In this document: piece by piece, positions 22,438 to 34,000 of the stretch
How positions within the stretch are numbered: position 1 is the first letter of the stretch
Layout of the letters: each line of letters begins with the position of its first letter
NCBI RefSeq assembly: GCF_032118995.1
Contig: NC_092666.1
Coordinates: 1,736,001-1,800,000 of the forward strand
Direction of reading: 5' to 3'
Source: Asterias amurensis
Taxonomy: Eukaryota > Echinodermata > Asteroidea > Forcipulatida > Asteriidae
Length of the DNA: 64,000 bases
Translations under genes and position numbers: made by a program
Notes under the pieces: generated by a model
The model's database searches: none
Seen by the model: the letters and a program-made list of their open reading frames with translations, nothing else
Told to the model about the DNA's origin: nothing

Positions 22438-23336
22438 GATGCTCAGCTACAAAACCTATCACAGGGAAGCTGTTTGTTCAAAAGCTCAGTTTTTACACCA
22501 AAAAATGTGAAACTGTACAGGTTGAAAGCTTCTGATTTTTTGCTGAATCATCAACTACATGTTGAAAACTAGATCAATGAAACTTGCAAAGTTTTACACC
22601 AATTGATGCAGCGAATGTTGACTTTCCCCCGTTTGATTTCCAACAGCAGACAAACTTGCTTGGTGCTTTTACTTTGAGACACTTTGAGACACTCTTGGTT
22701 GAGGCTGGATAGAAAAAAGAAAAAAAGTAGAAACAGAGTGAAATAGATCTTTGAAGATTTCAATGTTTGAAACCAACTTGTTGTCTGTTGAGCATGTTTA
22801 ATACATGTAAATGGTTTCAGTTCACTTCTCCAGTCATCTTTGAGGTCAAAGAGAGTGGAATTACACTTCACTAGCAAATTATTATTTTGCATCATTGTTG
22901 TCTAAAAAACTCTAACTAACTGTAACTATACAGTATTCAATCAAGTGAGTTAAGTTTAGTTTTTCTGTAGTTTAAAACCGGCAAAAAAATTGTCTTACCC
23001 CCTTAGTCTAATGTACACTTCTTTACAGCTTCAATCAATTTTAAAGTTTATGAATTATAAACAATGACTAAATTATCCAGCAGTACACTAAGTAATAAAC
23101 ATCGTTAAATAAAACACAACAATCATTGTCAAAACACTATAAGTACAAAAATGTATGTAAGCTTCAAATTTGAAAACGGCCAAGAAAAACTAACTTTGTT
23201 TGTCAAGAGGAATGTCAACACCCAGTCCCAGGCAAATTCAAAAAGTGACACTGACTGACCATGGACTGACTGACTGTGTAACTGAAAGTGAAATTCAAAT
23301 TGAATAAATAAACTAATTATGTCACATGTGAGTCAC

Positions 23337-23345
23337 TTGTGACCC
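23337..23345 (+). repeat. Left copy of the 9-bp target-site duplication (TTGTGACCC)
   Basis: Identical to 24191-24199, directly abutting the palindromic element. Confidence 0.9.
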
Positions 23346-24190
23346 TACTCCTAGAACTATTTCGGTTTCGTCCGGCTATCGTCTCCCGTAACCTCATAGG
23401 TTTATATCTCTCACGCGTACAACGACCCATGGTTCAATGAATTTCGGCATCAGGAATCTCTCTTTTTTTTTTTTTTAATCTCGCCAAAATTAGGCTCTAT
23501 GTGTCCTTTGATGTATCAATGTGTATTCTTTTGACCAGAGAATCCACTCCACAATCTCAAAAATTGTTAAAAATGATAAATTCTTACCGTAATTCCAGAT
23601 TCCCTATCTACTGTACGTGTTACTCCTCTGCCAACAATAATTGAAAATTACCCGACCTCGTTTTGCGAAAATGCGTCACGAGAGGGCGGGTACGATCCGT
23701 GATTTGTGTACAAAACATACACGGAACCACGAAGCTCGCACAGGGTACCAGTAAGTACACTTTTTGCACACAGCCGTTTACATACTGGTACCCTGTGCGA
23801 GCTTCGTGGTTCCGTGTATGTTTTGTACACAAATCACGGATCGTACCCGCCCTCTCGTGACGCATTTTCGCAAAACGAGGTCGGGTAATTTTCAATTATT
23901 GTTGGCAGAGGAGTAACACGTACAGTAGATAGGGAATCTGAAATTACGGTAAGAATTTATCATTTTTAACAATTTTTGAGATTGTGGAGTGGATTCTCTG
24001 GTCAAAAGAATACACATTGATACATCAAAGGACACATAGAGCCTAATTTTGGCGAGATTAAAAAAAAAAAAAAGAGAGATTCCTGATGCCGAAATTCATT
24101 GAACCATGGGTCGTTGTACGCGTGAGAGATATAAACCTATGAGGTTACGGGAGACGATAGCCGGACGAAACCGAAATAGTTCTAGGAGTA
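23346..24190. mobile_element. 845-bp near-perfect palindromic foldback element
   Basis: Two 408-bp arms (23346-23753 and 23783-24190) are reverse complements with one mismatch that I can see, separated by a 29-bp loop. The ends are TACTCCTAGAAC and GTTCTAGGAGTA. The 9-bp sequence TTGTGACCC flanks both sides, so this is an insertion rather than an assembly fold. Long inverted ends with a 9-bp duplication fit Mutator-like or foldback elements; the superfamily is an inference. It encodes no transposase. Near-identical arms imply a young insertion or recent arm homogenisation. Confidence 0.92.
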
Positions 24191-24199
24191 TTGTGACCC
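24191..24199 (+). repeat. Right copy of the 9-bp target-site duplication (TTGTGACCC)
   Basis: Identical to 23337-23345. The match could extend one further T, but symmetry of the element ends favours nine bases. Confidence 0.9.
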
Positions 24200-25011
24200 T
24201 ATGCACTGTAGAGTGTAGTGAAGTGTTCCAGTGGTATTGAGACCCAGTCACGTCAGCAGTGACAGCGAAAGTTATCCATCATATGCATTATTGCACACCT
24301 CCTCCCCCCATAGAAAAATTGTACTTTTGATTGAGTCATTCACCAGCAGAACATTACTATGGTATGATGATGATGAATGATGTACTTACAACCATAACAC
24401 AGTGCACTCTGCTAGTGATGATTTACACACAAAATGTTCGGTCAATAAAATATATTTTGCTAAAAAAGTTCCTGACGAAATCGTTCCCTGTCATTAAACG
24501 AATCATCAATGAATACACAGAGTGAAAATAAACTGATGTGTATGGAGTAATGATCTTTAGAAAAATAAAACACTCCTTTTCGATTAAAAACAGCTGAGTT
24601 TACTTACCTTTTCCTGTCAAAACCGTCGCCAAGCAAGCACATACAAAACTATTTTTGTAATGGTACTGTACCCTATTCACATCTGTCCTAATATTAAGTA
24701 CACGGTTGGGGAACAGACTAAAATTCCCCTTCCACAACCTCGTCTTTTATTAATGGTTTTAACGTACGACATTTTGATTTCAACTCCTGGGTACGGTATT
24801 GTTATGAATTATTCATAAGAGGTCATAGGTTAGTTCTCACATTGTGCACATCGTGCACGCCGCCCCACGTCCTATGCATAAAACACGTATAGCATTCCCG
24901 ACCACACTTACTTTACTGCGACATCTTTCAGTACGTGTGATTCAAGCTATTTTGTCACATGGTCCTTAATTTCACTTACAGTCAGATAGGTAAATTGGTT
25001 CTCTAAACATC

Positions 25012-28000
25012 ATGGCCAGCAGCACAGAAAACGAAGTGGCTGACATTAAGCAAGAAGCTGGTGGCGATGCAGAAAATGTCGATTACACAAATCGTAAAAT
25101 TTATTTTGGTAAGGTTTGTGTTTTCGTTTATGAAATGCTGATGAAAATTGTCATTTTTTTTAAGCTGCAGTGCTGTGTGCACGCTGTTTATTTTAATCCG
25201 TGGGCCGGCCGGGTAGCCGGCATACAGTCCATAACCCTTTTCCGGCTTCTCGCATGGTTGAACTCTAACATTCATCTACGTAAGGCAAAGACAAATTACT
25301 AAATAAAGAGTAAAATTGCTTTATCTGACTATGGAGGAATAATTTTCCTCCATGATCTGACCGTAACTTATTGGTGTATAAAATTATAACCATTACTATT
25401 ACAATTACAGTAATTCAATACAATTTCAATTCACGAAATTTAATTAATATATTTATATATAAATATAATTACAAACTGAATTTTGAATAAAATTTAACAA
25501 TAATGCTTTTTATTAGATTTTTCTGAGTCAGAGAACTTAAGTTCTGTAGTGCTTACAAAAAAGGCAATAAGACAAATTTAAGACCAAAATGATAAATTTA
25601 GGGGCAAATTTACGAGATGGGGCTAAGTCCTAGAACTATTTTGGTTTTGTCCGACTGTAGCCAGACGAAACTGAAATATTTCCTAGGACTAGTGTATGGG
25701 GCCACCACTTTTTCATTCAATCTGAAATAATATAGTTAAGCCTATCTATTTAAATTTACGCCCCCAATGAGATATCCCTCTTTGTAAAAATGAGTGAAAC
25801 GGTGGTGGCACCATCACCATGCCATACGGAAAGTTATCCAGTTATGTATGTTTAATAAAAAATAAGTCAGAGTTTCTTTGCCATCCCATCCCGAAATACT
25901 CCCATTTTCCCAGCTACTTACGAACACTTTACAGAAAAGAGGATCTTTCATCAGTTAATCTGTTCATTTCATTAGATAATAATTATATGAAATATTTGCA
26001 AATTAGCTCTTCCAATGCGTATTCGCATCGCCCGACTAAGAATACACTTTAATTTGACACGGCAACTTCAAGGAAGAGAAGGAGCTTGAACGAAGGGACT
26101 TCAAAAGTTGAAACCGTGGTACCGCGGTCGTTTAATGACACCTCGTAATCACCCACATACCTTATACAGACAGTGGGCGACCTGGAGTGTGTGAGTTTGT
26201 GCGTGCGCACTTGGTTTTTCACTCAACTATGGTGTCGTATGTCGTATGAATATAATACAGAAGAAAAAAAACCGTACCACACGCTCTGTTCAAAGAGATT
26301 TAATCCCGCTCGTCAATCGGCCGTCCAGCTGGAGGTCCGCTATCTTTTTTCCACTGGTCAGACAGGGATATTGTCAGAGTATTCTTTTGTTACTCAGCGG
26401 GTTTTGCTGGTCGTTCGAGCTGCTCTTCCTCCATGGGTGGCCTGAGTGGATAAGTAAGAGCACTAAACACGAGCTCTGATGCTTCTGTTCAGCAGAATTG
26501 TGGGTTCGAATCCCGGTCGTGACATTTGTGTCCCAGAGCAAGAGAAAGCCACTTCACTATAATTGCTTCTCTCCACCTAGGAGTAAATGGGTACCTGTGA
26601 GGGCAGAGATGGTTCTTGTGATTGGTTTAGCCGAGTAGCGCATACATATATTGCGCACAGGCTATAATACTCCCCAGGGCATGCAGGGAGCTGAGATGGT
26701 TTAAGGAAGAATTTAAGACCTAGTGAGCGGGGTAATAGGCCTAGTGAGCGGGGTAATAAAAGGCTTTGAGACACCCCTCGGGCGTGAAAAGCGCTATATA
26801 AAAACACCTGAACTATTGTCACCACTTCGTGCAACTAATAACAATCATAATATCAAAGTCTTATATAGCGCCTATATCTATCAAACAAGGTACTCAAGGC
26901 GCTGAGTGTAATACAAACTTTCATAAAGATAGGTAAATCCGGTGATGAATTTGAGACTTAACTATTTAGAACCCTATAATGGTTTACAAGGTGCTACGGC
27001 GCATAGAGCAGCCACAGCCAGGAACACCGGGCGAACCCCTTCTCTTTTCAAAAAGTGCACCGGGTTCTTTAACAGCTTTAAAGTTTATGTCCTATCCGAA
27101 AGTTGAACTACATGTAGCGTGTAGCAGTAGCACAGCAGAGCTTGCAGTGTCGAGCTTAATAAAAGTCTAACTAAACAATTCTCTTTTGTCAAATTTAATT
27201 CAGTCAGTTTGTCTTTGTGCATCCCCAAATTAAACAGATAAGTATAAGTGAATTAAATGTTATACGTTTTGAATTCATTATTTCTTGCAGGTAACCTGCC
27301 CTTTGCAACCACTGCGGAGGACCTAGAGAAGTGGGTACTAGAGGGTATCTCACAGCCTAACGCTAAAGATGTCAAAGCCGAGATTGCCATGGATGGGATC
27401 GGACGGGCAAGAGGGTTTGGTTACATCGAATCTCCTGACGAGTTCAAAGAAGCCATTCTAAAGTTGCACGGAGAGTAAGTGGCATGATAACAAGGATGGG
27501 GTTTCTCCAGCTTTAGCAAGAAATCTGTGTTTATTTTAAACCCCAACCTCCCAGAAAACTGTGATCAACTTCATAGGAAAAAGAACACAAAACTTTATGG
27601 AAAACCCTAGGTTGCAGAGTAGAACTTTCGCGCTTTGCACTCGTAGTTAAGTTTTTTCCCAACAGCCTATCACATCCCTGTGATAGTAAGCAGGCCTGAT
27701 ACTTCATGGAGGCAAGAGGTGAATGCCTCCATGCCCCCTGGTCATTGCCTATGTTCTCCTGAAAAGCAGATTATACTTTTTGAAAGGTTGAGACCACAAC
27801 GACTCTCCTCAGAGCCAACACATCTCAATGATGCATGGTTGAAATGGTGTTATAGTATCCAGGGTTTTACCAATGCACAAGCTTGCATATTGAGCTCTCT
27901 TATACAGGGCCCAATTTCATAGAGCTGCATAAGCAGAAAATTTTGCTTAAGCAAAACAATCCTTGCCTAGTAAAATTAGATTACCGGCCAAGACTCCACT

Positions 28001-31000
28001 TAATTGTTATGCTAAGTAAGCAATAGCTAAATAGCAGTCACAAGCAGTGTACAGTATATGGCATGGGGAGAGGTTGATGGTATAAAACATTGTGAGAAAC
28101 GGCTTCCTCGTAAGTGCCATAGTTTTCGAGAAAGAAGTAATTTTCCACAAATTTGATTTCGAGACCTCTGGTTTAGAACTCGAGGTCTCGAAATCAACCA
28201 TCTAAACGCACACAACTTCGTGTGACAAGGGTGTTTTTTTCTTTCATTAGTATCTCGCAAGTTCGTTGACCGATTGAGCTCAAATTTTCACAGGTTTGTT
28301 ATTTTATGCATATGTGGAGATACACCAACTGTAAAGGCTAGTCTTCGACAATTACCAATAGTGTCCACTGTCTTTAATGGAAGTCTAAATATAGAAAGTG
28401 ACATGCTGGTAATTCTTTCTTTTGTTGTCACACTTTAATTGGTAATGCAAATTTGTTTTTTGTTTATTCAGGGCACTCGACGGCCGCAAGCTCCGTGTTC
28501 AAGTTGCCCGCGATGCTAACAGCAAGTCCAGGTTCACTAGTGACAATAAAGGTGTACAGAGCAACAGGAGACAACGTCCTCGACCGGTAGCCAGCAAGTT
28601 GCTCGCCGATCCCACACATACCTACACCTTGATTGATGTGGGAGCCAACTTGATGCATAAGACATTCGGTCGACAGGGTCTTCCCAGCCGCACCTTGAAG
28701 AATGTTCTTAAGGTTTGTATACCACGTTCCATCATAGCCCATTTTCTTTGCCATAGGTGATTTTAGTCCACTGCCCTCATACCCCCTCTTCCTTACCATA
28801 GGTGACTTTAGTCCACTGCACTCCTACCCCCTCTTCCTTACCATAGGTGACTTTAGTCCACTGCACTCTTACCCCCTCTTCCTTACCATAGGTGACTTTA
28901 GTCCACTGCACTCATACCCCCTCTTCCTTACCATTGGTGACTTAAGTCAACTGCACTCATACCCCCTCTTCCTTACCATAGGTGACTTTAGTCCACTGCA
29001 CTCATACACCCTCTTCCTTACCATAGGTGACTTTAGTCCACTGCCCTCATACCCCCTCTTCCTTACCATAGGTGACTTTAGTCCACTGCACTCCTACCCC
29101 CTCTTCCTTACCATAGGTGACTTTATTCCACTGCACTCATACCCCCTCTTCCTTACCATAGGTGACTTTAGTCCACTGCACTCCTACCCCCTCTTCCTTA
29201 CCATAGGTGACTTTAGTCCACTGCACTCATACCCCCTCTTCCTTACCATAGGTGACTTTAGTCCACTGCACTCATACCCCCTCTTCCTTACCATTGGTGA
29301 CTTAAGTCAACTGCACTCATACCCCCTCTTCCTTACCATAGGTGACTTTAGTCCACTGCACTCATACACCCTCTTCCTTACCATAGGTGACTTTAGTCCA
29401 CTGCACTCATACCCCCTCTTCCTTACCATAGGTGACTTTAGTCCACTGCACTCATACCCTCTCTTCCTTACCATAGGTGACTTTAGTCCACTGCACTCAT
29501 ACACCCTCTTCCTTACCATAGGTGACTTTAGTCCACTGCACTCATACCCCCTCTTCCTTACCATAGGTGACTTTATTCCACTGCACTCCTACCCCCTCTT
29601 CCTTACCTCAGGTGACTTTATTCCACTGCACTCATACCCCCTCTTCCTTACCATAGGTGACTTTAGTCCACTGCCCTCATACCCCCTCTTTCTTACCATA
29701 GGTGACTTTATTCCACTGCACTCCTACCCCCTCTTCCTTACCTCAGGTGACTTTATTCCACTGCACTCATACCCCCTCTTCCTTACCATAGGTGACTTTA
29801 GTCCACTGCACTCATACCCCCTCTTCCTTACCATAGGTGACTTTAGTCCTCTGCCCTCATACCCCCTCTTCCTTACCATAGGTGACTTTAGTCCACTGCA
29901 CTCATACCCCCTCTTCCTTACCTCAGGTGACTTTAGTCCACTGCACTCATACCCCCTCTTCCTTACCATAGGTGACTTTAGTCCACTGCACTCATACCCC
30001 CTCTTCCTTACCATAGGTGACTTTAGTCCACTGCACTCATACCCCCTCTTCCTTACCATAGGTGACTTTAGTCCACTGCACTCATACCCCCTCTTCCTTA
30101 CCATAGGTGACTTTAGTCCACTGCACTCATACCCCCTCTTCCTTACCATAGGTGACTTTAGTCCACTGCACTCATACCCCCTCTTCCTTACCATAGGTGA
30201 CTTTAGTCCACTGCACTTATACCCCCTCTTCCTTACCATAGGTGACTTTAGTCCACTGCACTCCTACCCCCTCTTCCTTACCTCAGGTGACTTTAGTCCA
30301 CTGCACTCATACCCCCTCTTCCTTGCCATAGGTGACTTTAGTCCACTGCACTCATACCCCCTCTTCCTTACCATAGGTGACTTTAGTCCACTGCCCTCAT
30401 ACCCCCTCTTCCTTACCATAGGTGACTTTAGTCCACTGCACTCATACCCCCTCTTCCTTACCATAGGTGACTTTAGTCCACTGCCCTCATACCCCCTCTT
30501 CCTTACCATAGGTGACTTTAGTCCACTGCACTCATACCCCCTCTTCCTTACCATAGGTGACTTTAGTCCACTGCACTCATACCCCCTCTTCCTTGCCATA
30601 GGTGACTTTAGTCCACTGCACTCATACCCCCTCTTCCTTACCATAGGTGACTTTAGTCCACTGCCCTCATACCCCCTCTTCCTTACCATAGGTGACTTTA
30701 GTCCACTGCACTCTTACCCCCTCTTCCTTACCATAGGTGACTTTAGTCCACTGCACTCATACCCCCCTCTTCCTTACCATAGGTGACTTTAGTCCACTGC
30801 CCTCATACCCCCTCTTCCTTACCATAGGTGACTTCGGTCCACTGCACTCGTACCCCGCCTTCCTTACCATAGGTGACTTTAGTCCATTGCACTCGTACCC
30901 CGCCTTCCTTACCATAGGTGACTTTAGTCCACTGCACTCATACCCCCTCTTCCTTACCATAGGTGACTTTAGTCCACTGCACTCATACCCCCTCTTCCTT

Positions 31001-34000
31001 ACCATAGGTGACTTTAGTCCACTGCACTCGTACCCCGCCTTCCTTACCATAGGTGACTTTAGTCCATTGCACTCGTACCCCGCCTTCCTTACCATAGGTG
31101 ACTTTAGTCCACTGCACTCATACCCCCCTCTTCCTTACCATAGGTGACTTTAGTCCACTGCACTCATACCCCCTCTTCCTTACCATAGGTGACTTTAGTC
31201 CACTGCACTCATACCCCCTCTTCCTTACCATAGGTGACTTTATTCCACTGCACTCATACCCCCTCTTCCTTACCATAGGTGACTTTAGTCCACTGCCCTC
31301 ATACCCCCTCTTCCTTACCATAGGTGACTTTAGTCCACTGCACTCATACCCCCTCTTCCTTACCATAGGTGACTTTATTCCACTGCACTCATACCCCCTC
31401 TTCCTTACCATAGGTGACTTTAGTCCACTGCCCTCATACCCCCTCTTCCTTACCATAGGTGACTTTAGTCCACTGCCCTCATACCCCCTCTTCCTTACCA
31501 TAGGTGACTTTAGTCCACTGCACTCCTACCCCTCTCTTCCTTACCATAGGTGACTTTAGTCCACTGCACTCCTACCCCTCTCTTCCTTACCATAGGTGAC
31601 TTTAGTCCACTGCACTCGTACCCCGCCTTCCTTACCATAGGTGACTTTAGTCCATTGCACTCGTACCCCGCCTTCCTTACCATAGGTGACTTTAGTCCAC
31701 TGCACTCATACCCCCTCTTCCTTACCATAGGTGACTTTAGTCCACTGCACTCATACCCCCTCTTCCTTACCATAGGTGATTCTAGTCCACTGCACTCATA
31801 CCCCCTCTTCCTTACCATAGGTGACTTTAGTCCACTGCACTCATACCCCCTCTTCCTTACCATAGGTGACTTTAGTCCACTGCACTCATACCCCCTCTTC
31901 CTTACCATAGGTGACTTTATTCCACTGCACTCATACCCCCTCTTCCTTACCATAGGTGACTTTAGTCCACTGCCCTCATACCCCCTCTTCCTTACCATAG
32001 GTGACTTTAGTCCACTGCCCTCATACCCCCTCTTCCTTACCATAGGTGACTTTAGTCCACTGCACTCGTACCCCGCCTTCCTTACCATAGGTGACTTTAG
32101 TCCACTGCACTCATACCCCCTCTTCCTTACCATAGGTGACTTTAGTCCACTGCCCTCATACCCCCTCTTCCTTACCATAGGTGACTTTAGTCCACTGCCC
32201 TCATACCCCCTCTTCCTTACCATTGGTGACTTTAGTCCACTGCACTCATACCCCCTCTTCCTTACCATAGGTGACTTTAGTCCACTGCACTCGTACCCCG
32301 CCTTCCTTACCATAGGTGACTTTAGTCCACTGCACTCGTACCCCGCCTTCCTTACCATAGGTGACTTTAGTCCACTGCACTCATACCCCCTCTTCCTTAC
32401 CATAGGTGACTTTAGTCCACTGCCCTCATACCCCCTCTTCCTTACCATAGGTGACTTTAGTCCACTGCACTCATACCCCCTCTTCCTTACCAGAGGTGAC
32501 TTTAGTCCAATACACTCATACCCCCCTTTTTCCTTTACCTGTTTCTGTACATGTGTTTATTTATTGTCTGGGTAGATTATGTTCTTCAGAGAAGTCTAAA
32601 GACACGCCCCACAAAAAGATTTAAAAAAATGTTTGAGTTTCCTTTTACTTCTTGAACCAAACTTTGACTTGATTAAATGGTAGGCTGTGTTAGTGCACAA
32701 AAATAAATAGAAACCACAATTCCAGGCATATTTGTGTGGATCCAAAGGCAATAGATCCCTTAACCAATTCTGTACTTTCTCCAGAGGGCTGAATCGATGG
32801 GTGTGAAGAAGATGGTTGTCACAGGGACGTCAATCGCTACAACTACTGCGGCTCAGGAACTGGTCAAGAAATACGAGGGAACTCTGTATTACACAGCAGG
32901 TATGACCGGGGGAACTTTAGAACTCTCTTCTAGCAGATAACTAGGGACCTTTCATAGAGCTATGTATAAGAACTAGAGCCGCACAGGTGATGCTTCTTGC
33001 AAGAACGCGGCGGGACCGCAAGGAGACACGAGTGCGCCATTCTGTACACGCATTGAATATGAAACACACATTGGGAGTTTGTGTTTATTGAATGTTATGC
33101 AATGCTGTTTTATCAATTTACAAAATGGCCGCACAAACTCATGCTGTGCCATGCCTGTTTTGTCAACTTAGCGCATGCCGGGTCACATATATAGGCAAGT
33201 GCGCACTCTAGTTCTTACAATGGGTCCATTAAAACTCTGATCTAGCAGGTATGACTTGGGACCGTAAGAACTTTGTTCTAGCAGGTATGACTAGGGACCA
33301 TTAGAACTCTATTTTAGCAGGTACTGTATGGCTATGGAACATTTCACTCTGTTCTAGCAACTAAGACTAGGAACTATTAGAACTTTATATCTGTGTCCAG
33401 TGATTATAGACATTATTGCAATGTCGCAGCCCAAGTTTTTGCCAACCAATCCTGACCAAGTTTCAAAAACCTAAAGGAAGCTTTAAAATCAAAGAAAAAC
33501 AACACAAAACAAAAGTTTGTGACAATGTCATACATGTTAATTTATCATGGTAATAGCCTTGAACTTGAACAAAATAATGCTTAAGTGACTTTCCTCTCAG
33601 GGTTAAGTTGCAAGGCGTATCACTATGACAGTAATAGCGAGGCTGAAGCGCCTCACCAGAAAGAATTATAAATACATATGAAATTAAAATAAATAAAATA
33701 TAAACTTTTACTTCAATGGTACCACTTTTTAGCATAGCTAGTTATGATTATTGAGTTGAATATTTTCTTTCATGGCAGGTGTCCACCCACATAGCGCTAA
33801 GATTTGGGATGACACGACAATGGAGAAACTGGAGAAGCTAGCTGCGGATCCAGCATGTGTAGCCATTGGAGAAACCGGACTTGACTTTAACCGGAATTTC
33901 TCTGATCCCAACATACAAGAAGAAGTGTTTGAGAAGCAGGTATGGTACCCATTATTCCCCTGTAGAGTTAGTGTTGTGGCTGAAGGGCACCACTCTCAAG

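Larger units (their letters stand above)
22438..25011. promoter_or_regulatory. Divergent promoter interval of IFT57 and RRM-TatD
   Basis: The two start codons face away from each other across 2,574 bases, so both promoters must lie here or in upstream non-coding exons. A TATA-like GCATAAAACA sits at about 24877. Acceptor-like sites lie just before both ATGs: TTTTGTAG at 22447 on minus, and TTTCACTTACAG ending 24981 on plus. The middle is filled by the 845-bp palindromic element; the parts on either side (22448-23336 and 24200-24970) show no other recognisable feature. Confidence 0.5.

Noticed and set aside
23381-23392. Ciliary RFX X-box (GTCTCCCGTAAC) near IFT57, present in both palindrome arms
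   Set aside because: It needs two mismatches and a zero-length spacer against the usual GTNRCC-RGYAAC form, so it is too weak to call.
23620-23895. Protein frames on both strands in the palindrome centre
   Set aside because: They are mirror images forced by the palindrome, with no recognisable domain.
23346-24190. Assembly or inverted-read artefact as the cause of the palindrome
   Set aside because: A fold artefact would not create matching 9-bp flanks directly outside both ends, and a miniature with the same termini exists at 25624.
28740-32537. Regularly spaced repeat reminiscent of a CRISPR array
   Set aside because: Units are contiguous with no unique spacers, and the setting is a eukaryotic intron.
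28740-32575. Long open frames of up to 341 codons on plus and 312 codons on minus
   Set aside because: They arise because a 45-bp repeat unit is divisible by three and lacks stops in some frames. The array is intronic and both strands are open at once.
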